32,398 bases of DNA from Perkinsus olseni. Lineage: Eukaryota > Perkinsozoa > Perkinsida > Perkinsidae. The notes beneath the pieces were generated by a model that did not search any database, was not told where the DNA came from, and was given only the letters and a program-made list of their open reading frames with translations. The stretch is taken from NCBI GenBank assembly GCA_013115135.1, contig JABANP010000563.1, positions 1 through 32,398 on the forward strand, written 5' to 3'. Shown in pieces: positions 10,793 through 24,844 of this stretch (position 1 is its first letter; every line of letters starts with the position of its first letter). A program made the position numbers and the translations under genes.

Positions 10793-12586
10793 TTAGAACG
10801 CACGTTCAGTGATTCGGTAGAAGAGGGATGAACGCAGGCCTACCAACGTCTCGGCATCTTGGAGTCTGTCGGCTTCCACCAGCCCTCTCACGAGGAGGAC
10901 ATCAAGGAGGGAATCAACATGCGACAGCCACGAGGGAGCCGCTACGGCAACTGCTGCCACCGATCGCCATCGACCTTTTAAGGCCGACTGAGCGACAGCA
11001 GCAATGCACGGAACTCAGAGTATCACTGCCTACTTCATCAGAGGCCTGCGACGAACAACACTGCAACTTCCAGAGGAGGCCTAGGGCGTTGGCGATGACG
11101 TGGTCATCTTGAAGATTCGCCGAGGTGAACATTCCGGTGGTTGTCTCCCTGCCCTCCCACCACAGGTTATCATCAAAAATACGGACTGAAGTAATCTCTA
11201 ATGTTAACCTAGAAGGTAAGAGCCGACTTACGGGCTTTATCGAATTGGCCAGTTTCGGCGAGGACGAGCGCCCAGTGCCAAAAGCAATGAGTGTAGATAA
11301 ATGGTATGAGACTATCCTGGCGAGCATTCCACGATTCATGATGATCTCGAAAAAAATCGAGAGCATCCTGCTGGCGTTTGGGGCCCTGAGAACAACGGCA
11401 AGTTGGTGAAGGGATGATAGTGCAAGAAGCCTACTTGAAAATATAAACTGTGTATCACTGCGTGGTCCAGCCAAATGTCATCAGTGGCCGCTCCCTCGCA
11501 CGCGTAACCATCGCGGGCAACGCGCTCGGCCGCTTCGTAGTCACCAATCTGCTCCAAACCGAAGGACACCATCGCAGCCAGGAAGGGACTGAGAAGAGGT
11601 TTGGATGGTGGTGGGATGATCGTGAATCAGCATACATTGTGGAGAGGCAGGAACCACGCCTTTTGTAGATCTCAGCGATGGCGTCATGGACGAGGTCAGA
11701 TCGGCCACACTTCAACGCCATCACCTAGCAACGACGAAGGGACAGGTCCCAGTGAGAGCCGGAAAAGCCCCTTCTTGCGCTATCACTTGTGCCCTCTTCA
11801 GCGGGAAAAGGTCATCAGCATCGGGACCTGTCTCCCAGGAGCGATAGAAGTGCCCGTAAGCGGTCTACAAATAGAGCAGTTGGTCATGATTGTTAAATTC
11901 AACAGCATTGGTCACCTCGTAGTCACCCGCCATGATGCACGACTGGTAGGCCTTCAGAAGACTGCTGATGTACTCGGGGCAGCCACGGCCGCTCTCATCA
12001 GCCAACCGCTCGACTGTCGAGAGCATCTCCTTCCCTTGAGTGGATTGCCTTGACCAGGCGAAGTAGTCAACGGCCAGGAGCCCAGCAGTGATGGTATTTC
12101 TCTGAGAGCAGCAGTGAACTTAAATACTTTCATTATCTCCACTATGACTAAGAAGTAGTGCTAAGAGCATTATACTCATCTTTTAGTCGATACTCAGTAG
12201 TAATCTATACTATAATATGATGATTGTTATTCACGGAGATGAAGATGATACGTAAATCCAGGCAGGGTGTGCGATGCAGAATCAAAGCCAATCCCTTAGC
12301 ATTCTTATGCCGCGGTTGTTGTTTTTTCCTCCTGAGTATCACTCGCGGTGTCCGGCCCTACCATCACCATCATCAAGTATCAAAGCAGCACAACCAGTAA
12401 AATTTCAAAACATGCATGGTTCGAGTCGAGAGACCCCAATACCACACCTACCATGACGTCTGCTTGTGGACTCTTCACCGCCTTCTGTGCGACCGGTACG
12501 ATCTTACTCCAATGGCCGAAATTTAGATATGCTAATACTGCATGTTTGTAGGACTGTATGGCGGAAGATATGTCGAGGTTGTTCAT
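10793..12586 (-). CDS. TTC38-like tetratricopeptide repeat protein, copy 2
   Basis: The exon structure is the same as in the first copy: 12452-12586, 11916-12101, 11787-11864, 11636-11724, 11435-11588, 11232-11385, 11034-11185 and 10793-10987. All splice junctions and phases are preserved, and the product is again about 380 residues. Substitutions relative to copy 1 concentrate in the 5' exons, for example K/T in WEKGPD versus WETGPD and AMVSFGLEQ preceded by FLS or FLA. The last three exons are nearly identical. A 2-bp indel between copies falls inside the intron between exons 3 and 4, and a 1-bp indel in the first intron, so both genes appear intact. Donor of intron 4 is GTATGC here and GTCCGC in copy 1. 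Same uncertainties about both termini as for copy 1. Confidence 0.8.
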
Positions 12587-13770
12587 TAATAAGAGATTGA
12601 TGAAAGATATGCGAGGTGAGCGTGACGAGCACGCAAACTACAGAGAAGCGCTGGAAGCTCCAGAGCGGCAGTCATCCCTTCACCAATACCAGCTCCTTCA
12701 GATAGAGCTCATGAATAACCACAAGTTCAACCACAACCGATTTCGTGGTCCGGAAATTTCGACTCATACACAAGCCAAAGAAACAATAAAAACCCACTCC
12801 ATCAAGTTTGATCTGGTTGAAGCAAAAACCACTGAGGCGTTCATCCACTCCTACCACATATTCCGTCCCAAAACGACAGTGTGCTGGTAACGGCATTCAT
12901 GACGAGGTGATGGACACCAAGCGAATGTGATTTTAGTGTGAACGCAATTGTGTTGTGATTTCTTCTAGCGTCAAGCTAGTGGACTCTTACCCCATCGACT
13001 GCACCATTAGTTCTAATTGATGGTATTGTAGTCATCGGTAGAGTCGCTTCGGCTCTCCTGCGGCATCTACTTTATCACGGACGGCATCACCCAAGACCCT
13101 TGTAGTTGTCGACTGCAGAGAGTCTCAAGTTATCTCCACTTCCGTTATAAGAGTTTTAGGTTTCATCATTGATCATGAAGCATCAATCTCGGTGCACCCT
13201 GCGACGATAATCCGTCACATACCACTCCATTCCCAACTCGCAATAGGTAAGTAGAGAATTAAACAGCATGAAAGGCTGTCCTGTATCCCATCATCGTTTG
13301 AGTTTTCGCTCGTGCTGGTTGGTTTGGTTTGCCTCTCCAGCAATGTCCCTTCTCTCCTCGGCCAGTTTTCACTGCCTCGGGCCGTTTCTTTACCCTTCCC
13401 CTTTTCGTCATCATCTCCGCCTTTCCATGTCGTCCTTGTGATCTCTGTGGATTTGAGGGAAGTGGACTCCTCGAACTCACTTCTGAGCTCGAGGTAGGAT
13501 TTAGCAGGTGCCTCCTACTATTACTGATGGAAGAGATTACCACCATTTGAAAGACACACGCTGTTGAATTGGCGTAATCAGGGTGGTGCGTGTGGAACGT
13601 CTACTCCGGAAATTGTCCTTCTTCCTCGCGTTATCTCGCGGGTGCCGGAAATGAGTTTACGTGCTAATGTACGCGGACACAGGCGTATCAGTCCATTCTG
13701 TGGCCCATGAAGGAAGGACAGTCTGTTCTGTCGCAACATGGCTTACGGACGGAAAGATGATACGACCGTA
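12587..13770. other. Upstream of TTC38-like copy 2; small conserved ORF
   Basis: Counterpart of 3918-5119. Minus frame 13259-13546 (95 codons) matches 4588-4875 without indels; the product is unknown and its coding status is doubtful. Nothing else can be supported here. Confidence 0.25.
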
Positions 13771-14482
13771 TCCCGCATAGAGGAACCATCTGTCACCGAT
13801 CGAATGAGGATCTATGCGCTTGCGTCCTCACTACCATCTCGCTCGCCGTTTGCCAGCCCGAGACTCAAATCGGAGGAAAACTCGGCAGGTCGTTCAACCA
13901 TTCAGAAATTGAAAACGCTGCGATTCAATCGCACTGAGCATTGTTGGGCAAGGCTTGTTCCTTGGATCAGAATGATGCGCCCTTTCCACATGCACGAAAG
14001 TAACCGGGGTGTTCAATAAACCCCTTCAATTCAGAATACATAGTTCTGGAATAGGTTTTGCCAAAGTTTGCTGAACAGCCCGAACGTTTCCGTTGAGATG
14101 TGGCATAACTGGTACGAAACTGGTCCACATGGTAAGGTGGTGCGTGAGCGCGGTAGGAAAAGGGCTGAGGAATCATCGAGAGAGAAGTCTTGAGACCGGG
14201 CCCGAAATGATAGACTTTGTTGGACCGACTGACGAGGTGATTTCGCCGAGGTTGATTTTCATAATTATTTTCGAAGATCTACATGGGTGGTTTCCACCGG
14301 TTCCACAGTTCCCTGCGTGTTTGATGCGATGTTACCACGAGACGCCAATCTTGGTGCCGCCAAGACTACCTCAACTCGAATTTATTTGAACCGATGCGAA
14401 TATTGAGACCCCCTATTACAGAGAGCGGCGCTTAATGGCCTCGGTGATGATCTCTCCTCGTAGTTTAAAGCTTAGTCTTTAA
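13771..14482. other. Unassigned stretch beyond the duplication
   Basis: A plus frame of 93 codons (13738-14019) starts inside the duplicated block and runs into unique sequence. Another of 98 codons covers 14093-14389. Neither shows a recognisable domain, signal peptide or clear splice structure. They could contain 5' exons of the gene that starts at 14483, but I cannot show it. Confidence 0.3.
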
Positions 14483-15445
14483 ATGCCTACCAGTAGAAAC
14501 AGTGTCATCGGTGCTACGGCTGCTGTTGCAGCGCTGTCCAGCATACCTTTGGGTTATGGATTGCGCATCATGTCCTCATCCGCTTTCAATGACGTAAGAG
14601 CCTCAACGTGTGACCACAGGATGAGCCTCGATAACTCGATTTGACGAGGAGTATAACCTCAATCTTATCTCGTCACGACTGGTCGTCGACTCTCAGGTTT
14701 TCCCTCCGGTAACTGGTGAGGGGATAGACGGCAATGAATTGAACGCCCTCTGCGAGTACAGCAGCGGCATGGAGGGGACAGAAGATTGGTCTAGCCTCAA
14801 GATTGCCGTGAAGAAGGTGAAACCTCAGACGTGGCCCTACGGACCAGTCCACCGCCACATCATCACCCAATCCATTGCATGCCCTAAGCGTGGTGAACGG
14901 GGTGCGTTCGGTGCTACATTGTAAGACAGAGATTGGGCAGCGTGCAGTCATGTCGACTTTACTTCAGTGATGACGAAAGTCACAACATGCCTGGCTACAT
15001 CCATTCGTGTAGAGGACATTTCGTTGATTCCGATGAGCTCTACGTGTTCAAGTTCGGTCCTCCCGAGAAGGCAAAATCGGATCCGTTGCTTGATCTCGAC
15101 AACAGAACCTTCTCTCACATAGTCGAACGTTTTGATGAGTTTTTTGGCTACCTCGGACTCGGAGCCGAATCAACCAAAAGCTGGGATTTCCGAATCGATG
15201 TGAGCAAGTTGGGTGTTGTGCATGGGGTTATGAAAGATTTCTGTCCCCTGGTGAGAGAGGCTGTAAGGAAGCATTCGAGGACATTCGCCGACTTGTGCGA
15301 TCAAACCTTTACGACTTGTAAGGAGGCAATTTCAATCGCGAAAAACGAGGGTTGGGAGTGTTTCCCACGCGGCAATACAACCTATGTGTTGCATCCAGGC
15401 TCTGAGGAAAGTGATATCGATGCCGTAATTGCGTACTTGTGCTGA
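14483..15445 (+). CDS. Secreted or membrane-anchored protein, unknown
   Basis: Three exons (14483-14593, 14697-14920, 14968-15445) join in phase to 270 codons plus stop. The introns are 103 and 47 nt, with donors GTAAGA and GTAAGA and acceptors CTCTCAG and ACTTCAG. The first exon encodes a hydrophobic segment (VIGATAAVAALSSIPLGYGL) consistent with a signal peptide or N-terminal anchor. The remainder is hydrophilic with scattered cysteines (for example near LCEYSS, SIACPK, HSCRGHF, FCPLVRE, DLCDQTFTTC) and one sequon (GNTTY). The exact divisibility of the joined length and matching phases support the model. I recognise no family; a lineage-specific secreted protein is the most I can say. Confidence 0.65.
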
Positions 15446-16035
15446 CCCACTTGATTAGATCAAGAGGTCCGTTTAACGGTGTTCTCTATCTATCAAGGCT
15501 CTGTTTCTGTTTGTCTTTTGTTTTTGCCTTTTGTTTGTCTGGCAAGGCTAGACAATACTTTTTGTCCTTCATGAGTACTGAGTTTTTTGACTAACATGCT
15601 ATGATGATGTTGTTGATGTTTTACGATAACCGCTGTGTTGTATTTTGCCAGTCGAGAGGTCCAGTGGAAGCGGTTCTATTGTCGTGCGCAATGCATGCCT
15701 GAGGAGTCCGCCGCGCGGGTACCCTGCGCAGGGTACATGGCTTCCTTGAGTGAAGTTGTCAGCAGTGGCCCAAGTTGTCCTTTCGGGCAGCAGCAGCATT
15801 CACGCATCGCTGTATTGTGGGCGGGTTTTCCGCGGAAACACACAGTCGCAGAAGCAGTGTCCCTGCGTTTCTGCGTACTTGTATCCTGAGTAGTGCATCT
15901 TGATTCATGGTTCTCAAGCGCTCCTGGCTGGGTCCTGTTTGTTTCTCAGTCCATTTTGTCCTGCTCCAAGTGCCAAAGGCTGAGCTATCTTGGATTTTTC
16001 CTAGGTAGTTTCTCGTCACTTGGTCCTTTCCGCCG
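15446..16035. other. Intergenic, no gene recognised
   Basis: T-rich sequence follows the upstream stop (15480-15600), as expected for a 3' UTR. An 18-bp perfect palindrome (GTACCCTGCGCAGGGTAC) lies at 15719-15736. The frames on either strand (15635-15889 plus, 15759-16019 minus) overlap each other and have no recognisable content. A non-coding first exon of the ALKBH8-like gene could be here. Confidence 0.4.
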
Positions 16036-19480
<3,445 letters not shown>

Positions 19481-20706
19481 TGAAGATGCTCAGGGCGATC
19501 ATTTTACTTTGTACATTTTTCTCGTTCGATTTTGCTAACGACTCAAGTCCATTACATTCAATCTTGAATAACAACAGCGGTGGTTCGGATAACGCGGTTT
19601 CCTGGCGGAGGGGTTGGGTTGTTAGTTGTCACTTTGCTGGAAGGGGCATCCTTCCTGCAGAGTGTAGATGATTTTGGTCGTCCTCCGGGATTAGCAGGGA
19701 AGTTGCACCGGAATTGTGTAGAGGTAAGTTACCTCAAGTCGGCTGGTATTACTATGAGCGCATCGTCACATTATTTTTGAGTGCACAGAGACTCTGTGAC
19801 AGAGTGATGTGATGTTCGAGCGCATGGCGATGCTTGTGAATGTGGAAGGGCGGGGTACCTTCGGATGGGATTGAACTTTGACGATTAGCAGGGGTTGTAG
19901 TACCTGTGTGGTAAAACGCTAGTACAGTCCTGCGGCGCAGCTTTTACACTTGTGACCTCGGGCTATTTCGTGCGCGTTCTGCGGGGTAATTATTTAATTG
20001 GTCCATCAGTCGGGCACTATCCTTGGGCCTGGTATTATTTGACGCAGGTCTAGTTTCCAATCTGACTGCCTGCACTCCTCCAGGTAGCATCAAGCTCCTC
20101 TGGCAGATAGTAGGGGTTGATGGATTCTCGGAAGATTCTCGGAGCAGTTCGTATGAGATGTCCTGTGGTTCAGGTAAGTGACGATACGGCTAGGTTGGGC
20201 GCTAGGCGTTTACCATACGTTAGGAATATCGATTCTGCAAACGAACGACCTTCACTCCTTCTCCGCTCAGTTCTAAGTCATCGTTTAGCAGTTCGAGCTG
20301 CAGGCTTTTTTGAGAAGCAGGTTTCTAGTGTCCCATGCACGTAACGATTTTGGTTTGCAGAGGGTTTTGCCATGGGTTTCACAGGCTTTCAACGTCTAAC
20401 CAACACAGCATAAGTTCAGCGGCCTCTGCGGTGCTCTCTGGTTATCACTGTTGTTGTTAAGGATGCCCAAACTGGGCAGCCCAACTATGCGGACTTCGCG
20501 ATCCTTGCGTGTTCTCGAGGGTATTCTTGTGGGACCCTGCCACCCGTAAATTGTTCACTTGCAATGCGAGTCACGCTACACGCACGAACAGACAGCCTGA
20601 TGACGAAGCATGATAGATAAACGAGTTGTAACAACCAGAAGGGGCCTCAGCGGCAACAACAGCACATCAACATCTGATAAAGGAAGCTATTTCTTGACGA
20701 CCTGAG
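19481..20706. other. Unassigned; possible exons and an exon relic
   Basis: No complete gene can be assembled. One exon-like segment on plus lies at about 19660-19722 (acceptor TTCCTGCAG, donor GTAAGT, 21 codons). A second ends at a GTAAGT near 20175. Segment 20094-20123 matches the first ex​on of the MsrB-like gene (21874-21903) at 24 of 30 bases in the same frame (LLWQIVGVDG versus LAWHLVGVDG), so part of this interval may be a decayed duplicate of that gene. Confidence 0.35.
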
Positions 20707-20786
20707 TCACGGAAAACTTGATTTGGTGTTGACTATTCTCATAAGAACGAGCGTTATCAATCTTATGAGAAATTGGTATCGCTTAC

Positions 20787-20924
20787 TCAGCCGCGGCGGC
20801 GGACGTTGTGGTGACCGTGGCCTTCCTCGTGGCCCTCCATACTGCTGGGGAACACAATAGTCCTCGAGGACACGCTCCCGATGATAACAGACACGAGGAG
20901 AATGAGACCGATGCGGATGGACAT
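20787..20924 (-). CDS. Possible small secreted peptide
   Basis: A 45-codon frame from the ATG at 20924 begins with a textbook signal peptide (basic MSIRIG then LILLVSVIIGSVSS), followed by a short Glu/His/Gly-rich stretch (MEGHEEGHGHHNV) and a basic end (RRRG). The same frame is open 56 codons upstream, which could be 5' exon or UTR. A donor-like GTAAGC overlaps the stop codon, so this could instead be the first coding exon of a larger secreted protein. The His/Glu cluster could bind metal, but this is speculation. Confidence 0.35.
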   Translation of the reverse strand: MSIRIGLILLVSVIIGSVSSRTIVFPSSMEGHEEGHGHHNVRRRG

Positions 20925-21092
20925 TCTGAAGATGATTTGTGGAGCAGGGGGAAAAGCTGCGATTACGATAAGATACCATAACAGCTCCCCGGAATGGATT
21001 TCCGAATTTCGAGCTATGAAAGAGAGCGCGCCGAATAATGTCGCCACCGGCGAGCTAGGAGTGTTGGCGACTTTCACTTGGTGAGTGGCCAA

Positions 21093-21862
21093 GCGTCACA
21101 GTGTTGCAGTTGAGAACACCTCGACCGAGATGAAATCCCACTAGGTTCAACAGAGCACGTGCATAGTGATACATGTATCGATGGCGAACACATCCTCGCA
21201 TGGCAGAGCGAGTTTAGGACTAGGGTGGCGTTGTTAGTCACTCTGTGGTATTTCGGAAGGGGTGGTATGGGCTGCACGCATGCACAGATCTTAGCATTGT
21301 GGTGTCGACTCAGCACTGTTGAGTAGGTTGCACTCCTTGTGGGCATTACGGTAACGAGTCGGACGAAACGAACGGTCTTCCCAAACGTTTATCACGCCCT
21401 CGAAGGCCGTCAAATTTTCGCTTGGCACGTTTCGACCCTTTAAAGCACAAGGACATTAGACCGAGAGAGGAGGTAGGTTACCACCATTTGCTGATTCGAC
21501 CCTAACGAAAACGGAGTCTGGCAATACCTACTGAATAGTGACGGACAAGTCCTCGTCGCCTTGCTCACCTGAAAGGCTACATAGATAGCAGTGTCGTCAC
21601 TCTACTCACTTTTTCATTTACTATTCACACTCCCAACCTCTGCATTATGGGCACTTGATGCAGTATCGGAAGACCACCACTGCACTTGTGTGTTGTCCGC
21701 TGTCATGTTCTTTCCGGTCGTCACCCAGCTTACGCAACTGTGTTCAAGCCATGAGGGCCTTGCTGCTTCTTGTTGAGTATGAGTTCAACACTTTCGGTGT
21801 CGGCATTACTCCCTTCTCGCTAGCACTAGGCCGCCCCTCAGTTTTCATCGCCGCGCTCGTAT
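21093..21862. other. Upstream of the MsrB-like gene; unassigned
   Basis: Several frames of 60-90 codons overlap without recognisable domains. The reading frame of the MsrB-like gene stays open upstream of its ATG to an acceptor-like CCCCTCAG near 21841, so a 5' exon may be located here. Otherwise I see nothing to report. Confidence 0.3.
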
Positions 21863-23622
21863 ATGCCTGAGGAGCTCGCCTGGCACTTAGTAGGCGTCGA
21901 TGGCGGTACGGAGCCTCGCGGAGTAACGCTAGATCTAGGTACCTTTGATACGTCCGCCCAGTTTTCCTGTGATGGCTCTCAGGTGGATGGGATGACCACT
22001 TTCCCGGGCATGGTCGTTATGTCTGTAGACAGTGTAGTGCGGTCTTGTATGATGCTGAGCATAAGTTTGACTGCGGTTGCGGTAGGTGAGGTTGGCCCGT
22101 CGCCTGGGTCGTGAGAGGGCTATTGCTGATCGAGTGTATAAAATCGCGTAGTGAATGCCTATAAAATCGCGTAAAATATAGTACACTGAATAGTGTACTA
22201 CATTCTCGCTTCTCGTACAGTGCTCCAAATTAATCAAGGAAGATAGTCTAAAAGCTTAATTTCGCCTCTACTACTGAGAGTATGAACCTGATTCATTATT
22301 TGTTACGACCATCTGAATTCACTTCTCAAAGCCCGTGGCCGTTTCAGCCCTACAAACTGATACAATGCCGTTGTACTTCAGCATGAAGGGGTGTAAGTGC
22401 TTCTCCTACAGCAGTATCAGTATTAAATACTGTTATATATTCTTATTATCGGCGCTGTTGTTGTTAAGGTCTCCCCAGAGAGTGTTATTAAGGATAATGT
22501 AACCTCTTGCGGTGGCGGTAGGGTCGGCCCTCCTCCTGAGTCTTTCAAGGGCTGTTGTTGATCGATAGGGTCTTTCGTGAGGGCTCTCTACGGGTGTGCT
22601 TGCAGGATGGCCGGGCTTCTACCGCTGTGCCGAGGGTGCCATGTTGAAGCTTGTGAGGGATGCTGATGACGTCCGAACTGAGGTGAAGTGCGGGAAATGT
22701 GGTATACATTTGGGACATGTATTTTATAATGAGGTAAGTGGACCCAAGCACTGGTCTCATCGATGTCGTACTCGCAAGATCGTGGATTCTTCCGACCTCG
22801 GTATCCTCCCATGGTTGTAGGGCAAACAGGAAGAAAGTCTCGGGAGCAGAAAGTAAATCAATTAATAATCACTCTGCCGTGTCTTGTGCATAAAGCCCTC
22901 GAGAGCTGAGCGCACCGGTAGCGAAAGTCGACGCCAGTACTACCAGCCTTATGAACCCAAACACAATGTTCGACTCCAGTGGAGTATCATTCCAGCCGGA
23001 ATGGTGTTCAGTTTAAATGTAACAACATTTTCAAATGCGCGGCGAGGTCGTGCGGGTTGTTTGTTTATGGCGTCTCCGCTCTCGGGCGTGACAATCACTG
23101 CAAGTTTCAGGGTTTTGACAATCCCCCGCCGAACGAGCGGCATTGCATCAACTCGGCAGTTCTGTCTTACTGTGATGGAGGTTCCCTCAAGGAAGCTACG
23201 TATGATGGTGAGTGAGAAGGATGCTCGGCCTGGGGCTAGAACCGGGGACCTTTGCAGGTCCAGTCTTCGCCCATGCCCATCGCACCAGCTTAGCTGCACC
23301 GTCGGTTATGCGTGACTTGGTCTTCCCTGACGATGCGGCCAAGGCAGGAGGCAGCTCGTGGTGGATCGTCATCGATACCACTGTCTACCAGCTACCCAAG
23401 CCACCCGGTACAGTCTTGCTATCTAGCGACAACTTGCATTTCCTCAATTTTAGATACCCGGAAGCTCCAATGGTTGGTTCGTTTGCTGACATGCGAGTGC
23501 CAATGCCTGCTGGATTTCGAAGGGATGGAAAAGCATTGCCCGCAACTGGACGACTACGTTCGAGGACAACCGTAAGGGGTCTTCGAGCCGGGAGCACGCG
23601 GGACGGTATCGGAGTTTTGTGA
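21863..23622 (+). CDS. msrB: Methionine-R-sulfoxide reductase B with C-terminal extension
   Basis: Five exons (21863-21938, 21983-22081, 22606-22733, 23111-23207, 23258-23622) join in phase to 254 codons. MsrB enzymes reduce methionine-R-sulfoxide in proteins using thioredoxin. Visible landmarks: GTEPRG (15-20), first zinc pair CRQC (C40, C43), KFDCGCGWPGFYR (53-65), second zinc pair CGKC within VKCGKCGIHLGHVF (C87, C90) and the catalytic-site string RHCINSAV with Cys at 113. Residues after about 130 form an extension (for example WWIVIDTTVYQLPKPPGT, LHFLNFRYPEAPMVG) that I do not recognise. A donor-like GTAAGG at 23572 means the last exon may be shorter. The ATG at 21863 is the latest possible start, and an upstream exon is plausible. 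Intron 3 (22082-22605) contains a histone H4 fragment and an internal duplication. Confidence 0.8.
22076..22566 (+). repeat. Duplicated MsrB exon/intron boundary inside intron 3
   Basis: Bases 22076-22130 (end of exon 2 and the first part of the intron) recur in diverged form at about 22507-22566. Shared landmarks in order are gcggt-gcggtagg, tcggccc, cctg, gagggct/aagggct and gttgctgatcga/gttgttgatcga. The second copy lies immediately after the H4 fragment. This looks like a local duplication within the intron that created a pseudo-donor. Confidence 0.5.
22466..22505 (+). pseudogene. Histone H4 gene fragment
   Basis: These 40 bases match 19346-19385 of the intact H4 gene at 35 positions without gaps. 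The frame corresponding to [13 protein letters not shown] is kept with substitutions (KVSPESVIKDNVT). Flanking bases do not resemble H4, so only this internal segment was copied. It lies inside intron 3 of the MsrB-like gene on the same strand. Confidence 0.6.
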
Positions 23623-23815
23623 AGAATTAATGTCCACCGGGGTGCTGTTAACGAGCTGTGTCTGATGGATGAGGTACCAAAGAAAAGAGCCCTTCGTTGA
23701 GATTGAGGTTACTTTGGCGGTATTAACGTCAATCGGAGAAAAGTACCTTTGCGAAATTCTCTGAATTTATATCCGCGAAAATAGAAATCACCTTCGAGGG
23801 TTATTCATGAAACGC

Positions 23816-24031
23816 TTATAAGTTTTGATTCCTTAATATTTTTCCTCTGTACGCTGGGTGTTCCCTCTCCAACTTCATCCCTGACCGTCCGCATAAGGCA
23901 CACAGCGGATTTGCGAAATCCACTGCCATTCCGACGCAGGAATGTACGAACGCTTGCTGACAATGATAAATGTGCCATGGCTTTTCTACTTGCTCGCTCT
24001 CTCCGCAGGGCTGGGGCGCTGAGGCGCTCAT
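23816..24031 (-). CDS. RING-like zinc-binding protein or terminal exon
   Basis: The 71-codon frame has the pattern H-x2-HC-x4-FVHSC-x11-C-x2-C (in WHIYHCQQAFVHSC and LCALCGRSG), resembling the second half of RING-type E3 ligase domains, where C/H pairs bind the second zinc. A further Cys (QPCGES) is upstream. The first C-x2-C pair of a RING is not visible in this exon, so the ATG at 24031 may be internal and a 5' exon may lie at higher coordinates. If it is a real RING protein the role would be ubiquitin ligation, but a different zinc fold is possible. Confidence 0.4.
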   Translation of the reverse strand: MSASAPQPCGESEQVEKPWHIYHCQQAFVHSCVGMAVDFANPLCALCGRSGMKLEREHPAYRGKILRNQNL

Positions 24032-24351
24032 GGATGAACCGTCAGCATCAACATTGAACGGTTCGGCAATGCTTCATTCTCGAGTCGGAAGCCGGTAATG
24101 TACGCACAAAAAGGCAGCAGCACAAGTCAAGTAGTAAATCAGTTCAACATGAATGTGCTATCATTAACTTATCGTGTGGTGGTTAATGCCAGCTGTGCCC
24201 GAATGGTGGTTATAAAGCCTTGCTATGTAACTCAGTGATGACTATTTGACATGACAGTAAATCGTCGAAGATGAAACTGTTTCTAGGTAGCAGTTTATCC
24301 CCCATTATACCCATTTTGTCAGTATCTGTCTGTTGGTAAAATCCTTTTTCC

Positions 24352-24844
24352 CTAATAGGGAATCCCTATGGTAATCGGTGACACTGTGTGCTTTTGCATG
24401 CTTTCAATGGATTGCGCCCATCGCTGTGTTGCGGATAAGATTCGGTCTGCCTCAGGTTTCCGTACGACGTAGTCGGGTACAGTGGTGACGGTAGCTGCAG
24501 TGAGGTGACTGATGATGATGATGATATTGGCACTTTCCATACCCTTCATTTTGTGTTGCGCCAGATCTCATCATAGTCACCATGACACCAGTTTCTCTGA
24601 TACCGCGTGGTCTACTAACAGTTGTTGTCAATCCGAGACGGGTATCCTTGGTGGGGTTGATCGACTCAGTGAGTGGTAGGGAATTGCGGTCCAATGAGGG
24701 TCGAGCTACAACACTCTTACACGTGCTGCACTGCCTCGAGGGGACCAGCGGTTGATTTGAAGGGCACCAATCGAAGGGTGCATCTGCTGTTACACCGGAC
24801 CTCATAGTATCTGCACTTCCGTGCTGAGTCGTATTTTCCATCAA
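24352..24844 (-). CDS. Hypothetical protein, probably two exons
   Basis: Two minus-strand segments look coding. The first, from an ATG near 24841 to about 24555, includes a C-x2-C (QCSTCKSV) and continues to a donor-like GTATGG. The second, about 24508-24352, follows an acceptor CTCACTGCAG and reads TVTTVPDYVVRKPEADRI, then a short C-terminus ending GIPY. A histidine-repeat string between them (HHHH from a CAT run) is probably intronic. I could not make the two join in phase with certainty. No family is recognised. Confidence 0.35.

Larger units (their letters stand above)
8777..13770. repeat. Segmental direct duplication, copy 2
   Basis: This is the second copy of the block at 1-5119, starting 8 bp after the mucin-like stop codon and ending at about 13770. 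The offset relative to copy 1 is 8774 at the left edge, about 8781 at 450, 8670 after the foldback element and 8672 within part of the TTC38-like gene. Segment 8983-9038 is the reverse complement of 206-260. Sequence following 13770 has no similarity to that following 5119. Confidence 0.95.

Noticed and set aside
1..13770. The two 5-kb blocks as LTRs of a retrotransposon
   Set aside because: No reverse transcriptase, integrase or gag-like frame lies between them, the blocks are too long, and they carry spliced host-type exons.
23222..23300. tRNA-like sequence on minus (B-box-like GGTTCTAGCCCC and a GGACC/GGTCC stem)
   Set aside because: The stems do not form a cloverleaf, and the stretch spans the acceptor and first codons of the last MsrB exon, which explains it better.
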